Positions 8,106 through 16,474 of a stretch of 56,749 nucleotides of DNA are shown in pieces; the stretch's first letter is position 1, and each line of letters starts with the position of its first letter. The position numbers and the translations under genes were made by a program. The notes below the pieces were generated by a model that made no database searches, had not been told where the DNA came from, and saw only the letters and a program-made list of their open reading frames with translations. The DNA is from Sphingomonadaceae bacterium (GTDB lineage: Bacteria; Pseudomonadota; Alphaproteobacteria; Sphingomonadales; Sphingomonadaceae), in NCBI GenBank assembly GCA_947476425.1, contig CANJQJ010000016.1, positions 1 to 56,749 on the forward strand. The letters are read 5' to 3'.

Positions 8106-9020
8106 ATGAAAGCAGTGCAGTTAACCGGTTTCGGTGGGCCCGAAGTCGTACGGATCGGCGATGCGCCAGTACCGACCGCAGGTCCGGGCCAATTGCTCGT
8201 GCGAGCGGCCGCAGCGGGGGTCAATCCGGTCGATTGGAAGATCCGCGAAGGCTATATGAAGGACTTCTTCCCGTTCGTCTTTCCCTGCACGCTGGGCAAT
8301 GAAATGGCCGGTACGGTCGAGGCGCTGGGCGAGGGAGTCGAAGGCTTCGCGGTCGGTGACGCGGTCTTCGGATCCACTGGACCTACCGGCTCGTGGGCCG
8401 AGCTGGTCGCCATCGATGCTGCATCGGTCGCCAAGAAGCCCGCATCGCTGAGCATGGCTGAAGCTGCAGCCTTGCCGGTCGCAGTTGTCACGACCGCCGC
8501 GGCACTTTCGGCGGGCGAAGTCGGCAAGGGCACTCGCATCCTCATTCATGCTGCGGCCGGGGGCGTCGGTACGATCGCACTCCAGATGGCAAGGTTGAAG
8601 GGTGCCGAGGTCACGGCGCTGACTTCGCCGCAGAACATGGATTTCATTCGTGGCCTGGGGGCGCAGCATGTCGTCGATCGCACGAGCGATTACGACAAGA
8701 AGATCGGCGATTTCGACGTCGTCCTCGACGCTTATGGCCCGGAAGCGCAAACCCGGTCCTGGCCGCTCCTGCGGCCGGGCGGCATCCTCGTCACGCTGAC
8801 CGCACCACCTGACCAGGAGGCGGCCACCGCCCATGGCGTCCGTGCAACGATGGTATTCGGTGGTGCGAACGGCGCTGCGCTGAAGGAAGCCGCCGGCTAT
8901 GCCGAAAGCGGGGATCTCAAGGTTTCAATCGCCCGGACCTATGCGATTGACCAGGCCGTCGAAGCCATGGCGGAAGTGCAGGGCGGCCAGGTACGCGGCA
9001 AGGTCGTCCTGACGATTTGA
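8106..9020 (+). CDS. NADP-dependent medium-chain oxidoreductase (quinone reductase-like)
   Basis: This 304-residue MDR superfamily protein lacks zinc ligands. It has the GroES-like N-terminal half ('AAAAGVNPVDWKIREG', 'TLGNEMAGTVEALG') and a Rossmann half with 'IHAAAGGVGTIALQMARLKGAEV'. That is the NADP-binding arrangement of the quinone oxidoreductase/QOR group. It ends 'GQVRGKVVLTI', the usual C-terminus. GAAGGAGTGGACAGG precedes the ATG. It probably reduces a quinone or an activated C=C bond using NADPH. The substrate is unknown, and a shared transcript with the sulfotransferase is possible. Confidence 0.88.
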   Translation: MKAVQLTGFGGPEVVRIGDAPVPTAGPGQLLVRAAAAGVNPVDWKIREGYMKDFFPFVFPCTLGNEMAGTVEALGEGVEGFAVGDAVFGSTGPTGSWAELVAIDAASVAKKPASLSMAEAAALPVAVVTTAAALSAGEVGKGTRILIHAAAGGVGTIALQMARLKGAEVTALTSPQNMDFIRGLGAQHVVDRTSDYDKKIGDFDVVLDAYGPEAQTRSWPLLRPGGILVTLTAPPDQEAATAHGVRATMVFGGANGAALKEAAGYAESGDLKVSIARTYAIDQAVEAMAEVQGGQVRGKVVLTI

Positions 9021-9035
9021 GCCGAGTGATGGACT

Positions 9036-9085
9036 GACTGGATCGGGAGCGGCAAATCTCGATCCAGTCCCGTTTCGCATTTTTT
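9036..9085 (+). terminator. Rho-independent terminator after the quinone-reductase-like gene
   Basis: The arms at 9036-9048 and 9057-9069 pair almost fully (with G-T wobbles) around an 8-nt loop. A run of six T follows at 9080-9085. The T-run is ten bases from the stem, a little far, but position and orientation suit the end of the preceding gene. Confidence 0.6.
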
Positions 9086-9201
9086 GTGGTGGTAGCCATG
9101 GCGGCGGACCCATAGTAGGACGCCGATCGATCGGGCATTGCCGTGATGCTCGTTCCGCGGGAAGAGCGTTTTGTGCGGTATCGCGGAAGAGGATTAGCTA
9201 C

Positions 9202-10383
9202 ATGCATGGACGCCCGGTGACCTCAGATGTGAATTCGGTTTCGCCCGCCGAGCTTCTCGACCGCGCACGTGCGCTGCTTCCGCTGATCGCTGACGGCGTT
9301 GCCGAAGCCGATGAAAAGCGCGACTTGCCGGCTGCAACCGTGGCAGCGATCCGCAATGCCGGACTTTTTCGGTCGTTCCAGCCGATGACATGGGGCGGGC
9401 TTGAGCTCGATCCGTCCGTCGTGCTCGATATCCAGAATGTTTTCGCCGAGGTCTGCGCTTCGACTGCATGGATCTATGGCGTCCTTTCGGTCCAGGGATT
9501 CATGCTCGCGCGCTTCAATGTGCAGGCTCAGGCTGATGTCTGGGGCGAGGATCCGGAGGCACTGGTCTCCTCCTCCTTCCAGCCGGTCGGAAAGGTGACG
9601 CCAGTCGAAGGCGGGTACCGGATTAGCGGGCGCTTCGGGTTTTCGAGCGGTAGCAGCCACGCCACATGGGTCGTGATTGGCGGTATCGTTCCCCCGGGTG
9701 ATGGTCGTGCCAATCCCGAGATGCGGCTGTTCCTCGTTCCGCGTGCCGACTACGAGATCATCGATTGCTGGCATGTGATCGGCCTGCGCGGGACGGGCAG
9801 CAACGACGTCGTCGTCGACGAGGTGTTCGTCCCCGAGCATCGCACCTACCAGCCCGATAGCGGCATGCTTCCCTTGCGGGCATCAACGGGACTGCCGAGG
9901 CTCTACCGGCTGCCCTGGATGCATATTTTCACGAGCATGATCTCCAATCTCGGGCGCGGCGCGGCACGTGGAGCGCTTGCGACTTTCACCGACGTGACGC
10001 GTACGCGCCGGGCGGGCGCCTTCAACGCTCCGTCGAACGAAAATCCCGCATTTCTCGCGGCGATGGCGCTGACGCTGGCCGAGATCGATGCGCATGACGT
10101 GGTGGCCAAGCGGAATTTCGAGCGTTTCTTTGCTTATGTGGATGCCGATGAAGCGATGCCGCTCGGCGAGGCGCTGATGTACCGTACGCAGCTGACCACT
10201 TCGATGAGGGACATTGCTGCGCGGGTCGATGAGATGATGCTTCTGCTTGGCGCACGGGGCATTCGTACGGACGGGCCGCTAACCCGGGTGTGGCTGGATC
10301 TTACCGCAGCGCGGGCCCATGCCGGCAATGATCCGACCGCGACCATGGGCCAACTTGCTGGGGAAATGCTCGCCGGGCGCTGA
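9202..10383 (+). CDS. HsaA-like flavin-dependent monooxygenase (acyl-CoA dehydrogenase fold)
   Basis: This encodes 393 residues with an acyl-CoA dehydrogenase fold. An N-terminal helical domain carries 'LPAATVAAIRNAGLFRSFQP'. A middle beta domain has 'SSSFQPVGKVTPVEGGYRISGRFGFSSG' and 'WHVIGLRGTGSNDVVVDEVFVPEH'. The C-terminal helical bundle ends 'AHAGNDPTATMGQLAGEML'. The 'GFSSG' and 'GTGSNDV' patterns are typical of group D two-component flavin monooxygenases (HsaA, HpaH types) rather than true acyl-CoA dehydrogenases. Such enzymes hydroxylate phenols or related rings with reduced flavin from a separate reductase, and no reductase of that type is adjacent. GGAAGAGG lies upstream of the ATG. 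The substrate is unknown. Confidence 0.8.
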   Translation: MHGRPVTSDVNSVSPAELLDRARALLPLIADGVAEADEKRDLPAATVAAIRNAGLFRSFQPMTWGGLELDPSVVLDIQNVFAEVCASTAWIYGVLSVQGFMLARFNVQAQADVWGEDPEALVSSSFQPVGKVTPVEGGYRISGRFGFSSGSSHATWVVIGGIVPPGDGRANPEMRLFLVPRADYEIIDCWHVIGLRGTGSNDVVVDEVFVPEHRTYQPDSGMLPLRASTGLPRLYRLPWMHIFTSMISNLGRGAARGALATFTDVTRTRRAGAFNAPSNENPAFLAAMALTLAEIDAHDVVAKRNFERFFAYVDADEAMPLGEALMYRTQLTTSMRDIAARVDEMMLLLGARGIRTDGPLTRVWLDLTAARAHAGNDPTATMGQLAGEMLAGR

Positions 10384-10473
10384 TTTGCATCGCCGCCGAT
10401 TGCGCATAATGGTTTGCGTTTGCGAGATTGGTTTCCTATTGCTCGCCTTTGGATAGAGAGGCAGTGATTATCC

Positions 10474-11169
10474 ATGATCGAGGACTCCAGTCTTACCCAG
10501 CGCGCCTATGTCGAATTGCGAGCTGGTCTGGTTTCGTGCAGGCTGCAGCCCGGTGAGCGCCTCAATATCTCCCAGTTGCAGCGTCGCCTCGGCGTTAGCC
10601 AGGCGGCAGTTCGCGAAGCACTTTCGCGCCTCACCTCCGAAGGCCTCGTCATTATCGAGCGCCATAGCGGTTTCCGCGCCGCACCGATTTTCGCGATGGG
10701 ATACAGGGAGCTCGCGGATGCTTGCCTGACGATCGAGATACCCTGCTTGCGCCGCGCCATCGCAAATGGCGATCTGGCGTGGGAGGGGGCGCTTCTTTCG
10801 ACCTATCATATCGCCAGCAGGATGCTCCAGCAGGTCGTGGCGGGAGAGGTCAGCCTGGATGCCTATGTCGCGCATCGCGAAGAGTTTCATCGAATCCTGT
10901 TTTCGGCGTGCGGCAATCAGTGGCTGATTTCATCCTGGTCGATGCTCTACACCCAGCAATTGCGGTTTCGGCATACCTTTGCCGAACTTGCGCAATTCGA
11001 ATGCGGGCTCGATGCGGAATATCGAAAGTTCCTGGACGTCGTCATGCACAGGGATGCCGACAAGGCGGTCGAGCTGTGGACGAAAAACCACGACAAGGTG
11101 ACTGCTTTCATCGAGTCCAATCTCGGCAATCACTCGGGTACGGTGACGGACCTCAAGATCGCCAGCTAA
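10474..11169 (+). CDS. GntR family transcriptional regulator (FCD/FadR type)
   Basis: This encodes 231 residues. The N-terminal winged helix is clear: 'ELRAGLVSCRLQPGERLNISQLQRRLG', then 'VSQAAVREALSRLTSEGLV' and 'IIERHSGFRAAPI'. The rest is the helical FCD ligand domain with metal-ligand-like residues ('HREEFHRILF', 'KNHDKV'). It ends 27 bp before the acyl-CoA dehydrogenase gene, on the same strand. It probably senses an organic acid or acyl-CoA and controls the following three-gene operon. The target is inferred from position only. Confidence 0.85.
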   Translation: MIEDSSLTQRAYVELRAGLVSCRLQPGERLNISQLQRRLGVSQAAVREALSRLTSEGLVIIERHSGFRAAPIFAMGYRELADACLTIEIPCLRRAIANGDLAWEGALLSTYHIASRMLQQVVAGEVSLDAYVAHREEFHRILFSACGNQWLISSWSMLYTQQLRFRHTFAELAQFECGLDAEYRKFLDVVMHRDADKAVELWTKNHDKVTAFIESNLGNHSGTVTDLKIAS

Positions 11170-11196
11170 TGTCCCTTCCGCTGAGGTGCCAATCCG

Positions 11197-12363
11197 ATGC
11201 CTGACGGAGACCTTATCCGCGAGATCGCAGCCCGAGTTGAAGCATTCGTGCGCGACGTGGTGGTGCCCTATGAGCGTGATCCGCGTTGCGGGACGCATGG
11301 TCCATCGGACGCGCTGGTGCGAGAGATGCGTGAAAAGGCGCGGGCGGCGGGCGTGCTGACGCCGCACATTCTCGCGGACGGAAGCCATCTTACGCAGCGC
11401 GAAACGGCCGTCGTGCTGATCAAGTCCGGATTGTCGCCGCTTGGACCACTGGCGTGCAACACGATGGCGCCGGACGAAGGCAATATGTATCTGCTCGGCA
11501 AGGTCGCAAGTGCAGAGCAGAAGCAGCGTTTCCTTGCTCCGATCCAGCAGGGCATCGCACGTTCGGCCTTCTTTATGACCGAGCCCGCCGAGGATGGCGG
11601 CGCCGGGTCCGATCCATCGATGATGAAGACGGTCTGCCGATTGGATGGAAATCACTGGGTTATTAACGGCCGCAAGGCGTTCATCACCGGAGCCGACGGC
11701 GCCAAGGTCGGTATCGTCATGGCGAAGTCCGATGAGGGCGCGTGCATGTTCCTCGTCGACTTGCCCGATCCGGCGATCCGGATCGAGCGGATCCTGGACA
11801 CGATCGACAGCTCGATGCCGGGCGGCCACGCGGTGGTGACGATCGACAATCTGCGGGTGTCGGCCGACCAGATGCTCGGCGCGGCTGGGGAGGGCTTCAA
11901 ATATGCCCAGGTGCGGTTGAGTCCGGCACGGCTGTCGCATTGCATGCGCTGGCTCGGCGCCTGTATCCGGGCGCAGGAAATCGCGATTGCCTACGCTTGC
12001 AAGCGAGAGGCATTCGGTAAGCTGCTGGTCGATCATGAGGGTGTAGGCTTCATGCTTGCTGACAACATGATCGCGCTCAAGCAGGCTGAATTGATGATCG
12101 ACTGGTGTGCGGGCGTGCTCGACACTGGCTCGCTCGGCACGGTCGAGAGCTCGATGGCGAAGGTTGCGGTTTCCGAAGCGCTGATGCGGATCGCGGATAA
12201 TTGCGTGCAGGTGATGGGCGGTACCGGCGTGACTGGCGACACGATTGTGGAACAGGTGTTCCGCGAGGTGCGGGCGTTCCGCATTTATGACGGGCCGACC
12301 GAGGTGCATAAATGGTCGCTTGCCAAGAAGATCAAGCGCGACCGGCTCAAGGCGCAGGCATGA
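11197..12363 (+). CDS. acyl-CoA dehydrogenase (ACAD10/11-like group)
   Basis: This encodes 388 residues. Standard acyl-CoA dehydrogenase elements are present: 'AFFMTEPAEDGGAGSDPSMMKT' in the flavin/substrate region, 'WVINGRKAFITGADGA', 'ARLSHCMRWLGACIRAQEIAIAYA', and the C-terminal 'VMGGTGVTGDTIVEQVFREVR'. That is followed by 'YDGPTEVHKWSLAKKI', typical of the ACAD11/LvaC-like branch. The stop overlaps the next start in ATGA, so it is translationally coupled to an APH-fold kinase. In animal ACAD10/11 the two domains are fused. In the levulinate (lva) pathway separate proteins use phosphorylation and dehydrogenase chemistry on 4-hydroxyacyl-CoA. That role here is inferred. Confidence 0.88.
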   Translation: MPDGDLIREIAARVEAFVRDVVVPYERDPRCGTHGPSDALVREMREKARAAGVLTPHILADGSHLTQRETAVVLIKSGLSPLGPLACNTMAPDEGNMYLLGKVASAEQKQRFLAPIQQGIARSAFFMTEPAEDGGAGSDPSMMKTVCRLDGNHWVINGRKAFITGADGAKVGIVMAKSDEGACMFLVDLPDPAIRIERILDTIDSSMPGGHAVVTIDNLRVSADQMLGAAGEGFKYAQVRLSPARLSHCMRWLGACIRAQEIAIAYACKREAFGKLLVDHEGVGFMLADNMIALKQAELMIDWCAGVLDTGSLGTVESSMAKVAVSEALMRIADNCVQVMGGTGVTGDTIVEQVFREVRAFRIYDGPTEVHKWSLAKKIKRDRLKAQA

Positions 12364-13436
12364 GCCGCGGTGCCGTCGATGCCAATGTCGGCACCACGCC
12401 GGTACGCGCTGGCTACGCCTTCGACGAGACGGCGCTGGCGCGTTGGATGACGGCCAATGTCGCCGGCTTTGTTGGGCCACTCACCGTCGAGCAGTTCAAG
12501 GGCGGACAATCCAACCCGACCTACAAGCTCGTTACGCCTGGCAAGGCTTATGTGCTGCGCCGCAAGCCGCCTGGTCAGCTGCTCAAGGGCGCACACGCTG
12601 TTGAACGCGAGGCCAAGGTGCTGAGTGCGCTGGGGGCGGTGGGATTTCCGGTTGCGCATGTCTTCGGCCTGTGCACCGACGAAAACGTGATCGGGACCTG
12701 GTTTTTTGTGATGGCGATGATCGAAGGGCGGATCTTCTGGGATGCCTCGATCCCCGAGATTAGCGCCGATGAGCGCCCGGCTTATTTCGACGCGATGAAC
12801 ACTACGATCGCGCAGCTGCACGGTTATGATCCGGATGCGATCGGGCTGGGCGATTATGGAAAGCCCGGCAATTACTTCGCACGGCAGATCGGGCGCTGGT
12901 CACGTCAATATCTTGAGGATGCCGATGCGGGCCGGGATCCCAATATGGACCGGCTGGTCGAATGGCTGCCGGCCAACATCCCCGACGACGGCGACGAGAC
13001 AAGCGTGGTGCATGGCGACTTCCGCATCGACAACATGATCTTTCACCCGACGGAGCCGCGTGTACTTGCGGTGCTCGATTGGGAGTTGTCGACGCTCGGG
13101 CATCCACTTGCCGACTTTGCATATCACGCGATGATGTACCGTATGCCGCCTTATATCGTCGCGGGACTTGCCGGCGCCAATCTCGCGGTGCTCAATATAC
13201 CAAGCGAGGCGGACTATCTCGCCGCGTATTGCAGGCGCACCGGTCGAACCGGCATGCCGGGCTATGACTTCTATGTTGCCTTCAATTTTTTCCGGATCGC
13301 CGCAATTTTTCACGGTATCAAGGGAAGGGTGATCCGGGGAACGGCGGCATCCGCGCAGGCGCAGGAGCGCGTGCCCGTGTTGCCGGAACTCATGACGCTT
13401 GCGTGGCAGCAGGCAATAAGGGCTGGAGCGAAATGA
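12360..13436 (+). CDS. APH-fold phosphotransferase, ACAD10/11- or LvaA-like
   Basis: This encodes 358 residues of the aminoglycoside phosphotransferase/choline kinase superfamily. The nucleotide-binding lobe has 'FKGGQSNPTYKL' and 'YVLRRKPPGQLL', with the Lys in 'EREAKVLSAL' nearby. The catalytic loop is 'VVHGDFRIDNMIF' (HGDxxxxN) and the metal-binding Asp is in 'VLDWELSTLGHPLADF'. The ATG overlaps the TGA of the preceding dehydrogenase, and its own stop overlaps the ATG of the enoyl-CoA hydratase. This coupling points to a shared acyl-CoA pathway rather than antibiotic resistance. The likely substrate is a hydroxyacyl-CoA, by analogy with LvaA and ACAD10/11; this is not proven here. Confidence 0.85.
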   Translation: MSRGAVDANVGTTPVRAGYAFDETALARWMTANVAGFVGPLTVEQFKGGQSNPTYKLVTPGKAYVLRRKPPGQLLKGAHAVEREAKVLSALGAVGFPVAHVFGLCTDENVIGTWFFVMAMIEGRIFWDASIPEISADERPAYFDAMNTTIAQLHGYDPDAIGLGDYGKPGNYFARQIGRWSRQYLEDADAGRDPNMDRLVEWLPANIPDDGDETSVVHGDFRIDNMIFHPTEPRVLAVLDWELSTLGHPLADFAYHAMMYRMPPYIVAGLAGANLAVLNIPSEADYLAAYCRRTGRTGMPGYDFYVAFNFFRIAAIFHGIKGRVIRGTAASAQAQERVPVLPELMTLAWQQAIRAGAK

Positions 13437-14215
13437 GCGATATTCTGCTTTTCGAGCAAGAGGGCGGCATCGCCACACTCACGTTCAACACGCCCGACAG
13501 GGGTAATTCGATTGATCTCGATATGGCCAAGGCGTTGGCGGCGGCCGCGATCCGGTGTGATCAGGACGCGACGATCCGTTGTGTCGTGCTGACCGGCGCT
13601 GGTCGAATGTTCTGCGTAGGCGGCGATATCGGGCTCATGCAACGTGCTGCGGATGCTGCTGGCACTGCCTTGAGCGAATTGGCGGGAACGCTCCACATGG
13701 CGGTGTCCTATTTCGCGCGCATGGCCAAGCCGCTGCTCGTGCTTGTGAATGGACCAGCGGCAGGAGCCGGAATGAGCCTGGCGATTCTCGGCGACATCGT
13801 GCTGGCGAAGAAGTCCGCGCATTTCACTACGGCCTATGGTGCAATCGGGTTGACCCCAGATGGCGGCGGAAGCTGGTTGCTGCCGCGCCTCGTCGGATTG
13901 CGGCGAGCTCAGGAACTGATTTTCACCAACCGTCGAGTTGCGGCGCCAGAAGCCGAGTCAATCGGGCTGATCACCCGCGCGATCGATGACGACATGTTTG
14001 CGCAGGAAGGCGCGAAGATGGCGGCGCAGCTTTCCGCCGCCGCGACGGGCGCGATCGGCGCGGCGCGCGTGCAATTGCTCGAAGCCTATGGCGCGGGACT
14101 CGAGGTGCAATTGGAGCGGGAAATGCGGTCCATTGCGAGGGCCGCCGGCGGGGCGGAAGGGCGCGAGGGCCTGGCCGCGTTCCTGGCCAAGCGAAAGCCT
14201 GATTTCGCAGGCTGA
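13433..14215 (+). CDS. enoyl-CoA hydratase/isomerase family protein
   Basis: This 260-residue crotonase-fold protein has 'IATLTFNTPDRGNSIDLDM', 'VVLTGAGRMFCVGGDIGLMQ' (oxyanion-hole region) and 'LVNGPAAGAGMSLAILGDIVLA' (second oxyanion loop). It also has 'FTTAYGAIGLTPDGGGSWLLPRLVG', in which the usual second catalytic Glu position is Asp-Gly, as in isomerase-like members. The ATG overlaps the kinase stop (ATGA). It probably hydrates or isomerises the enoyl-CoA made by the upstream dehydrogenase/kinase pair. It is convergent with the FAD monooxygenase gene. Confidence 0.87.
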   Translation: MSDILLFEQEGGIATLTFNTPDRGNSIDLDMAKALAAAAIRCDQDATIRCVVLTGAGRMFCVGGDIGLMQRAADAAGTALSELAGTLHMAVSYFARMAKPLLVLVNGPAAGAGMSLAILGDIVLAKKSAHFTTAYGAIGLTPDGGGSWLLPRLVGLRRAQELIFTNRRVAAPEAESIGLITRAIDDDMFAQEGAKMAAQLSAAATGAIGAARVQLLEAYGAGLEVQLEREMRSIARAAGGAEGREGLAAFLAKRKPDFAG

Positions 14216-14253
14216 TCGGCGAAGTGGCCGGCGTTCTCACGACGAGAGCGGGT

Positions 14254-15804
14254 TTACGCTACAACGCCCGTGTCCTCGCGCGTCTTTCCGATCCGAAGTC
14301 CGCAGTCGGCGCAATAGCGCTCGAGCGTGTCGACTGAGGCCTTGGGATCGGCCAGCGCGACATAGGTATCGGGCCGCAGGAGATAGAGGGCATCCCGGGC
14401 CAGGCCCGCTTTTTCATAGGCAGATTGCCACTCGAAGACATGAAGCGGGACCTGGTGCCGCCCACACCAGTCGGTGAGGTCGCCACGGGCGACGCCGTAG
14501 ATGTGGATCTGCCATTCCATCGCTGCGAGTGAGGTGAAGTTGTCCGATCCTTCGACTGGCGCCCAAGGCAGGCGCTCGCCGCCATGGACATTGCCCGCTG
14601 CGCCCTGACTGAAGGGACCGTCGCGATAGTTCAGCGTGATTTGGGATACTGTGCGGAAGATGAATTCCCGAAACCAGTCAATGCGGAAAACCCTGGGCAT
14701 GACGATGGGTGCGATCCGCGTTCTCACAAGGTTGGCGATCCGGCCATCGGCATTGACGAAAGTGAAGACGCGATCGGTGGTTGCGACCAGCCTTCTCGCA
14801 AAGGCGATCCGCTCCGCTTCGTAGCTGTCGAGCAGTCCATCAGGCGCACGCTCCGCCAGAACCGACGCGAGCTTCCACGCAAGATTGATCGCGTCCCCGA
14901 TCCCGGTATTCATGCCCTGGCCGCCGACCGGACTGTGGATATGCGCCGCATCACCAAGAAGGAAGGCGCGGCCAATTCGGAAACGATCTGCGACGCGGTG
15001 ATGGACATGATAGGTCGAGAACCAGTTCACTTTCTCGATTTCGATCTTGAGATTCTCGATCGCCCGGCGGTTGACGTCCTCGAAGGTCAACGTATCGGCA
15101 TGCTCGGCGCGTTCATCGCGGACGGTGCCGATCAAGCGCACGCGCCGCGTGTCGGCCAGGGGGAAGATTGCGAGAAAGTCGGCCTCGTCGAGATCGACAT
15201 GTAACTCGCCATTGATCGGTTCGCCCGACGCTTCGACATCGGCGACGTAAAAAAGCTCGCGATAGGTGCCGCCGGAAAAGCCGGTGCCGATCGTCTCGCG
15301 AACGATCGAATGCGCCCCGTCGCAACCCGCGACATAAGCGAATTCGCCGGTTTCCTCGCCATGTTCGCCGCGCAATCGAGCCACTATGTGGTCGCCACTG
15401 TCGGCAAAACCCAACAGTTTGGTGCGCCGTTCGACCTTCACGCCCAATTTTTCGAGCCGTTCGACCAACAACCGTTCGTGCTCGTCCTGGGGGAATATCT
15501 GCAGAATGGAATATGGCGACAGGTCCTCGCCAATGGTCACGAATGGCACGCGTGCAGCAGCTTTTCCTCGCACCCATAAATTGGCGGCGGCAACCTTGTG
15601 GCCACGCTCGACTACCGCATCGGCGAGATCGAGCTGGCGATAAAGCTCCAAAGTATGCGCAGCAACCGCGAGGGCGCGCGAGGTCGTGCCAGGCTCGGCG
15701 GTCTTGTCGATGATTCGCACACCGACACCGAGCTTGGTGAGCCAGAGCGCCAATACCAGCCCGGTTGGGCCCGATCCCACGATCAGAACGTCGTTGCGGG
15801 CCAT
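14254..15804 (-). CDS. FAD-dependent aromatic monooxygenase (PheA/TfdB family)
   Basis: This encodes 516 residues. The N-terminal dinucleotide-binding motif is 'VGSGPTGLVLALWL' at about residues 9-22. The class A flavoprotein motifs 'GCDGAHSIVR' and 'GDAAHIHSPVGGQGMNTGIGD' follow, with the FAD ribityl-binding Asp in the latter. The C-terminal ~150 residues contain the thioredoxin-like tail with 'LLRPDTYVAL'. AAGGAG seven bases before ATG 15804 sets the start; an in-frame extension to 15885 has no homology. Enzymes of this group hydroxylate phenols or related rings with NAD(P)H. It is monocistronic and convergent with the hydratase operon. The substrate is unknown. Confidence 0.9.
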   Translation of the reverse strand: MARNDVLIVGSGPTGLVLALWLTKLGVGVRIIDKTAEPGTTSRALAVAAHTLELYRQLDLADAVVERGHKVAAANLWVRGKAAARVPFVTIGEDLSPYSILQIFPQDEHERLLVERLEKLGVKVERRTKLLGFADSGDHIVARLRGEHGEETGEFAYVAGCDGAHSIVRETIGTGFSGGTYRELFYVADVEASGEPINGELHVDLDEADFLAIFPLADTRRVRLIGTVRDERAEHADTLTFEDVNRRAIENLKIEIEKVNWFSTYHVHHRVADRFRIGRAFLLGDAAHIHSPVGGQGMNTGIGDAINLAWKLASVLAERAPDGLLDSYEAERIAFARRLVATTDRVFTFVNADGRIANLVRTRIAPIVMPRVFRIDWFREFIFRTVSQITLNYRDGPFSQGAAGNVHGGERLPWAPVEGSDNFTSLAAMEWQIHIYGVARGDLTDWCGRHQVPLHVFEWQSAYEKAGLARDALYLLRPDTYVALADPKASVDTLERYCADCGLRIGKTREDTGVVA

Positions 15805-15976
15805 GTCATTCTCCTTGGCGATCGGACGGGCTAAGCGCTGCGTACCTTCCGGGAACGCGGCAGCGATCCAACTGCTCCGCTTCAATCCTGAGCGACTCTC
15901 TCTTTTCCGGAACGCTCAATCTATCGATGAGCGATAGCGGCCATTGATCGGCGGCTTCGAGCTTGAAATGCCTTAC

Positions 15977-16474
15977 TCAGTCATCCGTCTGGAAAACATT
16001 TTTTGGGGCGGAAGACACCCCGCCATGCCGAACGGCAAGTGCGGCGTTGCTTGCGAGCTTGTCGGCGCGTTCGTTGTCGGGGTGGCCGGCATGGCCCTTG
16101 ACCCAGGTCCACTTGATCTGGTGCGACCCGGCGGCATCGAGCAGGCGTTGCCACAGATCGGCATTCTTGACGGGTTTGCGGTCGGCAGTCTTCCAGCCGT
16201 TACGTTGCCAGCCGTGAATCCATTTGGTGAGCCCGTCCATGACGTACCGGCTATCCGTGGAAAGCGTGATCCGGCTCGGCCGCTTCAAGGCCTCGAGCCC
16301 GGCGATCGCGGCCATCAGCTCCATGCGGTTGTTGGTGGTGTGCGGTTCGCCGCCGGAGAGGTCCTTCTCGACCTTCCCGAAGCGAAGCACGGCGCCCCAG
16401 CCGCCGGGGCCAGGATTGCCCTTGCATGCGCCATCTGTAGCGATCTCGACGTGGGGCATTGGAAGTTCGCTCAT
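15977..16474 (-). CDS. rnhA: ribonuclease HI
   Basis: This 165-residue enzyme degrades the RNA strand of RNA-DNA hybrids. The four catalytic acids are visible as D14 ('[12 protein letters not shown]'), E52 ('NNRMELMAA'), D74 ('STDSRYV') and D138 ('NERADKLA'), with the loop His in '[11 protein letters not shown]'. Numbering is shifted by four from E. coli. The start ATG overlaps the thrB stop (ATGA), so it is the last gene of an ispH-thrB-rnhA operon. This gene order is common in sphingomonads and rhizobia. Confidence 0.96.
   Translation of the reverse strand: MSELPMPHVEIATDGACKGNPGPGGWGAVLRFGKVEKDLSGGEPHTTNNRMELMAAIAGLEALKRPSRITLSTDSRYVMDGLTKWIHGWQRNGWKTADRKPVKNADLWQRLLDAAGSHQIKWTWVKGHAGHPDNERADKLASNAALAVRHGGVSSAPKNVFQTDD

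Noticed and set aside
10930-12480. 516-codon open frame on the minus strand across the GntR and acyl-CoA dehydrogenase genes
   Set aside because: It crosses three well-supported plus-strand gene boundaries and its composition (Arg/His rich) is typical of antisense shadows.
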